Shown: piece by piece, positions 44,687 through 54,021 of the stretch
Layout of the letters: every line of letters begins with the position of its first letter
How positions within the stretch are numbered: the stretch's first letter is position 1
Assembly: GCF_021166475.1 (NCBI RefSeq)
Contig: NZ_JAJOYS010000002.1
Location: forward strand, 682,001-746,000
DNA from: Pelagibacterium xiamenense
GTDB lineage: Bacteria; Pseudomonadota; Alphaproteobacteria; Rhizobiales; Devosiaceae
DNA length: 64,000 nucleotides
Direction of reading: 5' to 3'
Translations under genes and position numbers: made by a program
The notes under the pieces: generated by a model
What the model was told of the DNA's origin: nothing
The model's database searches: none
Seen by the model: only the letters and a program-made list of their open reading frames with translations

Positions 44687-46678
44687 CTAAGCCTTTCCGT
44701 CCTGGCGTGCCTTGAGCGGACCTCCGAGGAACGGAGCGAAGCCCGTTCCGAAGATCATGCCGATATCCGCGTGATCGGCATCGGCCACCACGCCCTCGGA
44801 GACGATAATTTCAGTTGTGTCGACAAGCGGCTGGACGAGGTCTCGCCCCAGCCCGGGCAGATTGGCGTGCGGCGGGGCCTTCGCCTTCTGCGCCTTGCCG
44901 TTCTCCCAGCGATAGAACCCCTGCCCTGTCTTGCGCCCGAGCTTGCCATCGGCGACGAGCTTGGCGAACCGGCTGCCTTCGGGCACCTCGCGCCCAAGCT
45001 CGCGCGCCACAGAAGCGCCGACATCGAGTCCGACCGTATCCATCAGTTCGATCGGTCCCATCGGCATCCCGAACGCTACCGCCGCGGCGTCGAGCTGTTC
45101 GGGGCTTTCCCCGTTCTCCACGCGCTCGACCGCGGCGAGCATATAGGGCATCAGCGCCCGGTTGACGAGGAAGCCAGGGGCGGATTTGACCACCACCGGG
45201 CTTTTGCCGATCGCGAGCACGAACGAGCAGCCGACCCGGATCGACGCCTCATCATTGAGCTTGGACTGGATGACCTCGACCAGCGGCAGCTGCGCCACCG
45301 GGTTGAAAAAATGCAGTCCGATGAGCCGCGCGGGATTCTCCAACCCTTCTGCAATCCGCTCGAGCTCGATCGAGGACGTATTCGTCGCCATGATCGCGCC
45401 GGGCTTCAGCCGCTTCTCGGCCGCCTCGAAAATCTCGCGCTTCACGTCGAGCTTTTCGACGACAGCCTCGATCAGCACATCGCAACGCGGGATGCCCTTG
45501 CCCTCGACATCCGCCTCGAGCCGGCTCATCGCCGCATCGACCGCCTGCCGGGTCTTCAAGCGCTTCTTGAAAAGCCCCTTAGCCCGGTCGAGCGCGGGCT
45601 TGATCCGGTCCATATCCATGTCCTGCAGCGTCACCGCCAAACCCCGCAGCGCGCACCAGGCGGCGATATCTCCGCCCATCACGCCCGCGCCCACCACATG
45701 GACGCGCGAAAACTGCGGCTTGGGTTTCGCCCCCTGCTTCTTGAAGGCTTCGGAAAGGAAGAAGACCCGCCGCAGGTTCTGCGCCGTGTCCGACCCCATC
45801 AACGGCACGAAAGCGTCGATCTCCGCCTCGCTCATCGCCTTGGGATTGTCGCCGTGCTTTTCGAAAAGATCGATCAGCGCGAAGGGCGCGGGATAGTGCG
45901 CCTTATTGACCTTCTTGGCCGTCTCGTCGCGCATCCTGTCGGCGACACGGCCTTTCAACGGCCCCATCGCCATTGCCCGCTTGGAGAACGGCGCCGGAGA
46001 CGCCTTGCGCTTGGAAAGAATCGCCTTGCGTGCTTCCCAGCGCAGAGTGTCGGGATGCCGCACGAGCTTGTCGACGAGGTTCAACCTCTTGGCCTGGCTC
46101 GCCCGCAGGTTCCGGCCAGTCAGCATCAGTTGCATCGCATCGATCGGCCCGGCCTGCCGGATCGACCGGCCGGTTCCGCCGAACCCGGGGAAAATCCCCA
46201 GCTTGACCTCGGGAAACCCGATCTTGGTCGCCTCGGAATTGACCGCGATCCGGTAGTGGCACGCCAGCGCCAGCTCCAGCCCGCCACCGACACAGAACCC
46301 GTTGATCCCGGTTACGAACGGCACCTTGAGATCTTCGATCCGCTGAAACACCGCATGCGTACGTTTGAGCGCTTCGGGCAGAATCGCCGGATCGCTCATC
46401 TGGTCGAACTCGGAGATGTCAGCGCCCGCGACGTAGCCGCCGGGCTTGCCCGAAAGCAGCACCACCCCGGCGATGTCTCCGGCTTTGGCAAGCCCTTCGA
46501 TATGGGTCACGACCTCCTCGAGTTCCGCGATCACCTCGCGGCTGAGCACATTGACCGAGCTACCCTCGACATCGAGCGTCAGCCACCCGATCCCCTCGAC
46601 ATCGGTTTCGAAGTGCCAATGCTTGGTCGTAGGCGGCGATTTGGAGTTGTCCGATTGCACCAAGGCACGATCCTCCAT
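44687..46678 (-). CDS. Fatty-acid oxidation complex subunit alpha (enoyl-CoA hydratase / 3-hydroxyacyl-CoA dehydrogenase)
   Basis: 663 residues. The N-terminal crotonase domain (about 20-210) has the oxyanion segment INGFCVGGGLELAL and the catalytic Glu in GFPEVKLGIFPGFGG. The dehydrogenase domain begins near 320 with the NAD motif VVGAGVMGGDIA and has the catalytic His in LIGLHFFNPVA, followed by the C-terminal dimer domain. It hydrates enoyl-CoA and oxidises the product. ATG 46678 is used; a TTG directly before it is less likely. It is 45 bp after fadE and 5 bp before the thiolase. Confidence 0.93.
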   Translation of the reverse strand: MEDRALVQSDNSKSPPTTKHWHFETDVEGIGWLTLDVEGSSVNVLSREVIAELEEVVTHIEGLAKAGDIAGVVLLSGKPGGYVAGADISEFDQMSDPAILPEALKRTHAVFQRIEDLKVPFVTGINGFCVGGGLELALACHYRIAVNSEATKIGFPEVKLGIFPGFGGTGRSIRQAGPIDAMQLMLTGRNLRASQAKRLNLVDKLVRHPDTLRWEARKAILSKRKASPAPFSKRAMAMGPLKGRVADRMRDETAKKVNKAHYPAPFALIDLFEKHGDNPKAMSEAEIDAFVPLMGSDTAQNLRRVFFLSEAFKKQGAKPKPQFSRVHVVGAGVMGGDIAAWCALRGLAVTLQDMDMDRIKPALDRAKGLFKKRLKTRQAVDAAMSRLEADVEGKGIPRCDVLIEAVVEKLDVKREIFEAAEKRLKPGAIMATNTSSIELERIAEGLENPARLIGLHFFNPVAQLPLVEVIQSKLNDEASIRVGCSFVLAIGKSPVVVKSAPGFLVNRALMPYMLAAVERVENGESPEQLDAAAVAFGMPMGPIELMDTVGLDVGASVARELGREVPEGSRFAKLVADGKLGRKTGQGFYRWENGKAQKAKAPPHANLPGLGRDLVQPLVDTTEIIVSEGVVADADHADIGMIFGTGFAPFLGGPLKARQDGKA

Positions 46679-46723
46679 CAATTGTCCCTGTGTGGCTCGC
46701 CCGTAAGGCTGAGAAACGGCTGC

Positions 46724-49207
46724 CTATTGGGCAGCCGTCGTGATTTCAGTTTGATGACCGCTCTGCGGCCGCGCCAGCGCGTCGGCGTCGAAATCGTCGA
46801 CGCGGATCACCCTGTCCGTAGCCTCGTCGGCGATCCGCATGATCTCGGCTTCCTCCGCGGTCAGAACGCCCTTCTCCACCGCATCGGCAATCGCGTCGCG
46901 GTCAAGCCGCCGGTCGATTTCGCCTTTCTTGAGCGCGCGGAAGAACTTCTTTTCGATCTCTGCCGCCGCCTCGACCTTGACGAGCGCGTCCTCGAGAAGC
47001 CCCGTGCGGTCGTTCGGATCGAACGAGACATAGACCCCGCGGGTCAGACGGTCCCGCAGCGCCGATTGCCCCAGCACCGACCGCGCCAGCCGGAAGTTCT
47101 CCCGGTCGCGCGAAGGCCGGGCACGCCGCCCGAACGGGAAGATCAGCACCGAAAGCGCGAACTGGAACAGCGGACTGGGGAAATTGTCGATCACCCCGCC
47201 CAGCGCCTCTTCGATCCCGGCAATCCTGTCGCGCGCAATCGCGTCGACAATCGCCACGTCCTCGGGCATGCGCCCGTCGTCCTCGAAACGCTTGAGCGCA
47301 GTAGAAAGCAGGTACAATTCGGAGAACGCATCCGCCATCCGGCCCGAGAGCATCTGCTTGCGCTTGAGGTCGCCGCCCAGGAAAATGACTGTCCAGTCCG
47401 CGGCCAAGGCAAAGCTCTGCGCATACCTGTGCAACTGCCGGTACCAGCGCTTCATTTCATGCCGCACCGGCGCGGATGCGAACCGCCCGCCCGTGACGTT
47501 GTGAAAGAAGGTCGCCGTCTTGTTGCGCAGCATGAACCCCACATGCCCGGCAAACGCCTTGTCGAACGCCTTGAGCCCGCGCCGCCGGTCGCTGTCCTGC
47601 GCCGCGCGCACCTCGGCCAGAAGATAGGGATGCGCCCGCAGCGCCCCCTGGGCGAAGGTGATGAGCGTCCGGGTGAGGATATTCGCGCCCTCCACGGTGA
47701 TCGCCACCGGGATCGTCTGGTAACCGGAAAAGAGATAGTTCGACGGCCCGTCCTGCACCGCGCGCCCGCCGTGGATATCCATCGCGTCGTCCACCCGGTG
47801 CCGCATTTCGTCGGTCGTGCGGTATTTGAGCGCCGCCGAAATCACCGCCGGTTTCTGCCCGTCGTCGACCATCGCCGCGGTCATCGCCCGGCTCGCCTCG
47901 AACTGATAGGCCGACTTGACCAGCCGTGCCATCCCTTCGCCAACGCCTTCCATCATCCCGATGGAAATGCCGAACTGACGCCGGATGCGGGCATAGGCCG
48001 ATGTGGTCCTGAGCGCGCCCTTGATCGAAACGGTCCCGATCGCCGGCAGCGAAATCGCGCGGCCCGTCGAAAGACATTCCATCAGCATCCGCCAGCCCTG
48101 CCCGGCATAGTCCGGTCCGCCGATGAGGAACTCCATCGGGACGAACACGTCCTTGCCCGAAGTCGGCCCGTTCATGAAGGCTGCCCGCGCCGGCAGGTGC
48201 CGCCGCCCGATCTCGACCCCCGGATAGTCCGCGGGCACGAGCGCGAGTGTGATCCCCACATCCTCGCCCTTGCCGAGGTGATTGTCCGGGTCGTGCAGGT
48301 TGAACGCCAGCCCCAGAAGCGTCGCCACCGGGGCAAGCGTGATATACCGCTTGTCCCACGAGAGCCGCACGCCGAGCACTTCCTTGCCCTCATAGGTGCC
48401 GTAGCAGACCACCCCGACATCCCGCATTCCCGCGGCATCGGAACCCGCATGCGGGCCGGTCAGCGCAAAGCAGGGAAGTTCTTCCCCGCGCGCCAGCCGC
48501 CCGAGATACTTCTCCTGCTGCGCCGGCGTGCCGTATTTCTCCAGAAGCTCGCCCGGCCCCAGCGAGTTGGGCACCATGACGGTGATGCCCGCCGCAATCG
48601 AGCGCGAGGCGATCTTGGAAACAATCTGGCTCTGCGCCTGCGCGGAGAACCCGAGCCCGCCATGCTCCTTGCCGATGAGCATGCCGAGGAACCCCTTTTC
48701 CTTGAGGAACTGCCAGACCTCGGGCGGCATATCCATACGATAGTGGCGCGTGTCCCAGTCGTCGATCATCGCGCAGACCTCTTCGCACGGCCCGTCGATA
48801 AAGGCCTGCTCCTCTTCGGTCAAAACCGGCTTGCGGATTTCGAGAAGCTTGTCCCAGTTCGGACGGCCCGAGAAAATCTCCGCGTCCCAACCGATGGTCC
48901 CCGCGTCGAGCGCTTCCTGCTCGGTGCGCGAAATGCGCGGCAGGATCTTCTTCACCATGCCATATGCCGGTCCGGTCAGAACCAACTGCCGTACGGGCGG
49001 CACCGCCAGAAGTGCGAGGACGGCCGCCGGCAGGAGCGCAAACACCCAGCCCACCACATTGGTCGAAAGCGCCAGCCCCGCTTCGGGGCGCAGCATCGCC
49101 AGAACGCCGATCGCCAGCGCGGCGCCAGCCCACTGCCAGAGCGCAGCCTGCCGGATCGCAAGGATGAAGAACAGGGCAATGCCCAGCACGACAAGAACCC
49201 AAGCCAT
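46724..49207 (-). CDS. fadE: Long-chain acyl-CoA dehydrogenase with N-terminal membrane anchor
   Basis: 827 residues, the FadE form found in Gram-negative bacteria. Two or three hydrophobic helices lie in residues 1-75 (MAWVLVVLGIALFFILAIR...). The ACAD core follows (about 120-480) with GKEHGGLGFSA, LTGPHAGSDAAGM and DDAMDIHGGRAVQDGPSNYL. The last ~300 residues are the FadE-specific helical region. It makes trans-2-enoyl-CoA. ATG 49207 follows AGGAGG by six bases, which decides it over a start 72 nt upstream. Confidence 0.93.
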   Translation of the reverse strand: MAWVLVVLGIALFFILAIRQAALWQWAGAALAIGVLAMLRPEAGLALSTNVVGWVFALLPAAVLALLAVPPVRQLVLTGPAYGMVKKILPRISRTEQEALDAGTIGWDAEIFSGRPNWDKLLEIRKPVLTEEEQAFIDGPCEEVCAMIDDWDTRHYRMDMPPEVWQFLKEKGFLGMLIGKEHGGLGFSAQAQSQIVSKIASRSIAAGITVMVPNSLGPGELLEKYGTPAQQEKYLGRLARGEELPCFALTGPHAGSDAAGMRDVGVVCYGTYEGKEVLGVRLSWDKRYITLAPVATLLGLAFNLHDPDNHLGKGEDVGITLALVPADYPGVEIGRRHLPARAAFMNGPTSGKDVFVPMEFLIGGPDYAGQGWRMLMECLSTGRAISLPAIGTVSIKGALRTTSAYARIRRQFGISIGMMEGVGEGMARLVKSAYQFEASRAMTAAMVDDGQKPAVISAALKYRTTDEMRHRVDDAMDIHGGRAVQDGPSNYLFSGYQTIPVAITVEGANILTRTLITFAQGALRAHPYLLAEVRAAQDSDRRRGLKAFDKAFAGHVGFMLRNKTATFFHNVTGGRFASAPVRHEMKRWYRQLHRYAQSFALAADWTVIFLGGDLKRKQMLSGRMADAFSELYLLSTALKRFEDDGRMPEDVAIVDAIARDRIAGIEEALGGVIDNFPSPLFQFALSVLIFPFGRRARPSRDRENFRLARSVLGQSALRDRLTRGVYVSFDPNDRTGLLEDALVKVEAAAEIEKKFFRALKKGEIDRRLDRDAIADAVEKGVLTAEEAEIMRIADEATDRVIRVDDFDADALARPQSGHQTEITTAAQ

Positions 49208-49280
49208 GGGCCGTCCTCCTCGAAATTGTGAACCGGCGCGCTCCGTCCCGCGCCGGATCTTCGATCCTAGAATATACACA

Positions 49281-49296
49281 TGGACGTTAACGTCAA
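49281..49296. promoter_or_regulatory. Palindromic operator at the fadE promoter
   Basis: GACGTTAACGTC is a perfect 12-bp palindrome. On the minus strand it overlaps a -35 box, TTGACG, with TATTCT 16 bp away. It is nearly the same as the site at 49454-49469 on the other side of the divergent region and is a plausible target of the MerR-type regulator at 51248. Confidence 0.65.
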
Positions 49297-49453
49297 CCTA
49301 TTACCCTTTACGATATCCAAGGCTAAAGGCGCATGGGGTGAACTCTCCGCCGACAAACGCGTTGGCAACCCGAAGTGTTGCACGTTGCCGCGTCCACACA
49401 AACACGGCCCCGAAACGACCCAGGGGACATCTTCTCCCGAAACGGTCAATAAA

Positions 49454-49469
49454 TTGACGCTAACGTCAC
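49454..49469. promoter_or_regulatory. Palindromic operator upstream of fadD
   Basis: TTGACG-CTAA-CGTCAC contains TGACG and CGTCA arms, similar to the operator at 49281. It lies about 55-70 bp before the fadD start and overlaps a TTGACG -35-like box. Confidence 0.6.
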
Positions 49470-49524
49470 ACTATGCCAAAATCGCCGGAAATCGAGGCGG
49501 CCAATGCGCCCGGAGGAGGAAGAC

Positions 49525-51234
49525 ATGAACGAAGCAGCGATCCGTAGTCGCGCCCGACCCTGGGAGAAATCCTATCCCGAGGACATCGAATGGGATGTGG
49601 AGATCGCAACCAGGCCCGTCCACGAGCAATTGCGGGCTTCCTGCGCCAGGATGGGCGATGCGACCGCGCTGGATTTCATGGGGGCAACGACAAGCTTTTC
49701 CTCGCTCTGGCGGCAAATCGAGGCGTTTGCCGGCGCGCTGCAGAGCGAACTCGGCATCAAAAAGGGCGATCGCGTTGCGCTCCTGATGCCCAACTGCCCC
49801 AACTACGTCATTTCCTATTACGCTGTGCTTTTGGTGGGCGGGACCGTCGTCAATTGCAACCCGCTTTACTCCTCCGCCGAGATCGGCCACATCGTTGCCA
49901 ACGCCGGCGCCGAGATCATGATCACGCTCGATCTCGAACTCACGTTCTCCAGCGCAAAGAAGATGGTCGAGGCGGGCCACGTGAAAAAGCTCGTCGTCGC
50001 CCACTTCCCCGATGCACTGCCCGGGCTCAAGCGAATTCTGTTCTCGCTGTTCAAGCGCGGCGATCTCGCTGCACCCGGAAAATCCGCGATCGCCGACAGC
50101 GTTATCGGCTTCGCGGACCTTATCGCGCTCGGCCGTAAGCCCGACCCCGCCACCATCGACCCCCACAAGGATGTCGCGGTGCAGCAATATACCGGCGGTA
50201 CGACGGGCATCCCCAAGGGCGCCATGCTCAGCCACGCCAATGTCGCGGCCAATATGGACCAGATCGACAAATGGGGCTGCGGGCTTTTCTACGCGCCCAC
50301 GAAGGTGGTCGCCATCCTGCCGTTCTTCCACATCTTCGCAATGACCGTGTGCATGAACGTTCCGCTCTGCTCGGGCGCCCAGGTCGTGATGCTCCCGCGT
50401 TTCGACCTCAAGAACTTCATCGCGCTCATGAAACGCACGCAGCCCAATGTCCTCCCCGCCGTGCCGACGCTTCTGCACGCCCTCGCGGTCAAGCCGCAGG
50501 CGACCAGACAGATCCTCGCCCCGCTCGAGGTGGCGATTTCCGGCGGCGCCGCGCTCGACAGCGCAACCCGCGACGCCTTTGCCGAAAAGTCTGACGCCAT
50601 CCTCGCGGAAGGCTACGGCCTGACCGAAGCCTCTCCCGTGGTCTCGTGCGCCGCCCTGCGCGTCCCCTCCAAGCGCGGTTCGATTGGCTTGCCCCTGCCC
50701 GCGACCGACCTGCAGTTCCGCGACCTCGACGACCCCGAAAAGGTCCTCCCCTATGGCGAGCGCGGCGAACTCTGCGTCAAGGGTCCCCAGGTGATGCTGG
50801 GTTACTACGGCGACGAGGACGCCACCCGCGCCGTCATGACCTCCGACGGCTTCCTGCGCACCGCCGACGTCGGTTACCTCGACGAGGACGGCTACATCTT
50901 CCTCGTCGACCGCATCAAGGACCTGATCCTGTGTTCGGGCTTCAACGTCTATCCGCGCGCCATCGAGGACGCCATCTACACCCACGAAGCCGTCGACGAG
51001 ACCTCGGTGATCGGGGTGAAGGACGACTACCGCGGCGAGGCGCCGGTCGCCTACGTCAAACTCAAGGAGGGCGCCACGCTGGACGAACAAACCCTGATGA
51101 CGTACCTGAAGGACCGTTTGTCGAAGATCGAGATGCCGCGCGAGATCATCTTCCGGGACGAACTCCCCAAGACGATGATCGGCAAGCTCTCGAAGAACGA
51201 CCTGCGTGCCGACTATGACAAGCACGGACAGTAA
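49525..51234 (+). CDS. fadD: Long-chain fatty-acid--CoA ligase
   Basis: 569 residues of the ANL adenylating superfamily. The AMP-binding P-loop is QQYTGGTTGIPKGAMLSH; further motifs are EGYGLTEASPVV and the hinge RIKDLILCSGFNVYP (Lys and Arg for acyl-AMP chemistry). The C-terminal lid has the catalytic Lys region LPKTMIGKLSKNDL. It activates fatty acids for the adjacent beta-oxidation enzymes. Start ATG 49525 follows GGAGGAGGAAG. Confidence 0.93.
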   Translation: MNEAAIRSRARPWEKSYPEDIEWDVEIATRPVHEQLRASCARMGDATALDFMGATTSFSSLWRQIEAFAGALQSELGIKKGDRVALLMPNCPNYVISYYAVLLVGGTVVNCNPLYSSAEIGHIVANAGAEIMITLDLELTFSSAKKMVEAGHVKKLVVAHFPDALPGLKRILFSLFKRGDLAAPGKSAIADSVIGFADLIALGRKPDPATIDPHKDVAVQQYTGGTTGIPKGAMLSHANVAANMDQIDKWGCGLFYAPTKVVAILPFFHIFAMTVCMNVPLCSGAQVVMLPRFDLKNFIALMKRTQPNVLPAVPTLLHALAVKPQATRQILAPLEVAISGGAALDSATRDAFAEKSDAILAEGYGLTEASPVVSCAALRVPSKRGSIGLPLPATDLQFRDLDDPEKVLPYGERGELCVKGPQVMLGYYGDEDATRAVMTSDGFLRTADVGYLDEDGYIFLVDRIKDLILCSGFNVYPRAIEDAIYTHEAVDETSVIGVKDDYRGEAPVAYVKLKEGATLDEQTLMTYLKDRLSKIEMPREIIFRDELPKTMIGKLSKNDLRADYDKHGQ

Positions 51235-51247
51235 GGGGACCGAAACG

Positions 51248-51646
51248 ATGACACGCGTGGACGCTGAAAAGCGGGATCTGTTCGCTATTGCCGATCTCGC
51301 CAAGGAATTCTCGATTTCCACGCGCACGATCCGGTTCTACGAATCCAAGGGCCTGCTGCGGCCCGAACGCGTCGGCGGAACGCGCGTTTTCCGCCGCCGC
51401 GACCGCGCGCGCCTGATTCTCATCCTGCGCGGCAAGCGCCTGGGCTTTTCCCTGCGCGACATCTCGGAATATCTGAGCCTTTACGACGTCGACGAAACGC
51501 GTACCGCCCAGGTCCAGCTGCTCGTTGAAAAAGTCGACGAGCGTCTCGCATCGCTCCATCAGCAGCGCACCGACCTCGATACGACCATCGCCGAGCTCAC
51601 CGAAATCCGCCAGCTCGCCGATGAACGACTCAAGGCAAAGGAATAG
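51248..51646 (+). CDS. MerR-family regulator of fatty-acid / acyl-CoA catabolism (LiuR-like)
   Basis: 132 residues: a MerR winged helix at 8-75 (FAIADLAKEFSISTRTIRFYES...) and a C-terminal dimerisation helix. It has no Cys metal-sensing motif, so it belongs to the acyl-CoA-responsive LiuR-like group rather than the metal sensors. It is co-transcribed with fadD, 13 bp downstream, and the divergent intergenic region has two matching palindromes (49281, 49454), which supports autoregulation and control of the fadE operon. Family-level call firm; ligand is inferred. Confidence 0.83.
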   Translation: MTRVDAEKRDLFAIADLAKEFSISTRTIRFYESKGLLRPERVGGTRVFRRRDRARLILILRGKRLGFSLRDISEYLSLYDVDETRTAQVQLLVEKVDERLASLHQQRTDLDTTIAELTEIRQLADERLKAKE

Positions 51647-51658
51647 GGCGGAAAGGGG

Positions 51659-53869
51659 TTAGGCTCGCTTGCGCGGCTGCCAGTCGGGCCGCGTGGTCAG
51701 CCACTCGGAAAACGCCGTGTCGGTCATCGGCCGCGCATAAAAATAGCCCTGATGCACGGTACATCCCGCCGCTTCGAGGAACATCCGCTGCGCGTCGGTT
51801 TCCACGCCCTCGGCCACGACCGACATCCCCAGGCTCTGCCCGATCCGGACCACGGCCGTCACCACCGCCTGCGCGTTGGCGTCATTGTCCAGCCGGTCCA
51901 TGAAGCCCCTGTCGATCTTGAGCTCGTCGACCGGCAGCCGGGCCAGAAGCGAGAGACTCGAATACCCGGTGCCGAAATCGTCCATCGCGAGATGGACGCC
52001 CATGTTCGTCAGGCGTTCGGTGTTCGTCACCACCCTCGGGGTTCGGTCGAGCATCAGTCCCTCGGTGATTTCGAGCGTCAAATCCGCCGGCGCGAGCCCG
52101 AATTCGGCGAGACACGCCTCAACCTGACAACAGAATTCGGGATTGCGGAACTGCAGCGGCGAGATGTTGACCGAAACCATGGGGATATCGAAACCGTCAG
52201 CGCGCCAGCGCGCCAATTGCCCACACGCCGTTCTCAGCGCCCACTGTCCCAGGGAATCGATCACGCCGATCTCTTCGGCGATCGAGACGAACCGGTCGGG
52301 CGGGACATCGCCGTGCACCCGGTCGCGCCAGCGCGCCAGCGCTTCGACGCCGTAAAGCCGCGTTCCCGATGCGTCGAACTGCGGCTGGTAGGCCATGTGC
52401 AACCGGTCGTCGGCCAGGGCGGCCCGCAACGCATTGCCCAGCACAAGCCTGTCCTGCGTCATCGCGTTCATCGCGGGGGAAAAGAACTGATAGGTCGCCC
52501 GCCCGGCCGCCTTGGCCTCGCGCATCGCGGTGTCCCAGCTCTTTTGCAGCGTATCCACGTCCGCCCCATCGTCGGGATAGAAGGCGATCCCGACGCTCGA
52601 CGACAGCGCGATGGCCTGCCCGGCGATCGAAACCGGCTTCAACAGGCTGTCGATGATGTCCCGCGCGGCCCGGGCGGCGCTGTCGGCATTGGCGTTGTTG
52701 AGCGCGAGAACGAAGGTGTCGCCATCGAGCCGGCACACCATATCCGCATTGCCGGCAAGCGCCAGCAGCCGTTCGCCGACTTCCGAAAGCACGGTATCGC
52801 CGGCCTCGTGCCCGAAATTGTCGTTGATATCCTTGAACCGGTCGATATCGACGCAAAGGAAAGCGAACCTGTGCTGGCCCAGCGGATCCGCCGCGATCGA
52901 CCGGGCGATCCGCTCGCGCATCAATTGCCGGTTCGGCAACCCCGTCAGCGCGTCGTAATAGGAGAGCCGGTTGATCCGTGCCCGCGCCTCATGCCGCTCG
53001 ATCGCCATGCTGCACAGGTGCACGCAGGTGTCGACGATCTCCCTATGCCATTCCGATGGCGCCTGCTTCTCGGCGAAATAGAAGGCGAACGTACCCGCTA
53101 CCCGGCCGTCGCGCAAAACCATGGGCGACGACCAGCACGCCTTGTACCCCAGGGGCAGGAATGCGGCCTTGTAATCGGCCCAGAGCGGATCGGTTTCGAT
53201 GTCGGTGGTTGTGACCGGTTCGCCACGCCACGCCGCCGTGCCACACGCGCCCACGCGCGGACCGATCGGAACGCCGTTGATGATCTCGCCCATATGTGCC
53301 GGCATGCTTGGCGCCGCAAGCAGCCGCAGCCGCTCCTGGTCGACCGCGAGCACGGAGCACGTGACATCCGGCGCAATCGCCTCGACCCTGGAGCACAGCA
53401 GCGTCATCAGCGCATCGAGCGGCATATCCCGCGCCATGGCCTCCAGCACCGATCGCTGCAGGTGCTGCAGCCGCGTGCTCCCGGTCGTGTCCGTGAGCAT
53501 CGCCATGAGATACCGGAACGTGCCGTCCTCATCGTAAATTGCGTCGATTTTGGCCGACACCCAAACCGTCGCACCCGATTTGGTGTGCAGCAGAAAATCG
53601 TCCGAAAAAGAAGACGTGCCGCGCCCGGCGCGCTCGTGCAGCCGCGCATCGGTCTTGGGGCCTGCCAGAAGCACCCAGGGATTGGTATTTTTCACATCGT
53701 CGATGGAATAGCCGAACAGTCGCGTGAAGGCCGGGTTCACAAAACGCGCGCGCCGCCGCACGTCCGAAACCAGGATGGCGCGATCGGTACGCAGCATCGC
53801 GATTTCGAGAAACTCCGCCACCTCGGCCCGGCTCTTGCCGCCGAAATCCCGTGCTGGGGTTTTGCGCAT
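51659..53869 (-). CDS. PAS-GAF-GGDEF-EAL cyclic-di-GMP protein, GGDEF degenerate, EAL intact
   Basis: About 736 residues. PAS (about 25-140) with FVNPAFTRLFGYS; GAF (about 155-305) with GACGTAAWRGEPVTTTDI; GGDEF-type domain (about 315-475) whose catalytic loop reads LDGDTF instead of GGDEF, so cyclase activity is unlikely; EAL domain (about 490-725) with EALARW, NISPLQF, LEITEG, DDFGTGYSSL, LKIDRGF and VAEGVET, i.e. the phosphodiesterase metal and substrate residues are present. It should hydrolyse c-di-GMP under control of PAS/GAF inputs. There is no membrane helix. The N-terminal start is uncertain; ATG 53869 is the best, longer starts lack PAS homology. Confidence 0.88.
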   Translation of the reverse strand: MRKTPARDFGGKSRAEVAEFLEIAMLRTDRAILVSDVRRRARFVNPAFTRLFGYSIDDVKNTNPWVLLAGPKTDARLHERAGRGTSSFSDDFLLHTKSGATVWVSAKIDAIYDEDGTFRYLMAMLTDTTGSTRLQHLQRSVLEAMARDMPLDALMTLLCSRVEAIAPDVTCSVLAVDQERLRLLAAPSMPAHMGEIINGVPIGPRVGACGTAAWRGEPVTTTDIETDPLWADYKAAFLPLGYKACWSSPMVLRDGRVAGTFAFYFAEKQAPSEWHREIVDTCVHLCSMAIERHEARARINRLSYYDALTGLPNRQLMRERIARSIAADPLGQHRFAFLCVDIDRFKDINDNFGHEAGDTVLSEVGERLLALAGNADMVCRLDGDTFVLALNNANADSAARAARDIIDSLLKPVSIAGQAIALSSSVGIAFYPDDGADVDTLQKSWDTAMREAKAAGRATYQFFSPAMNAMTQDRLVLGNALRAALADDRLHMAYQPQFDASGTRLYGVEALARWRDRVHGDVPPDRFVSIAEEIGVIDSLGQWALRTACGQLARWRADGFDIPMVSVNISPLQFRNPEFCCQVEACLAEFGLAPADLTLEITEGLMLDRTPRVVTNTERLTNMGVHLAMDDFGTGYSSLSLLARLPVDELKIDRGFMDRLDNDANAQAVVTAVVRIGQSLGMSVVAEGVETDAQRMFLEAAGCTVHQGYFYARPMTDTAFSEWLTTRPDWQPRKRA

Positions 53870-54021
53870 TCGTCCGGTTCCCGGTCGTTCCACTCGCAAG
53901 TCGGCATGACGGACTTGCCTCCATGCCAGTCTTGCAAGGCGACACTTAAGGGAGTCCTGACGCTGACGCGCCGGAACGGAAAAGACTGTTCTTGCGGTTA
54001 ACGCGGGCTTGCCCACATCGC

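Noticed and set aside
44771..49231. A 1486-codon open frame on the plus strand
   Set aside because: It lies antisense to the well-supported fadE and fadB genes; its His/Arg-rich, repeat-free translation is the usual reverse-frame shadow in high-GC DNA.
51752..54001. A 749-codon plus-strand frame
   Set aside because: Exact antisense of the GGDEF/EAL gene, with composition of a shadow frame.
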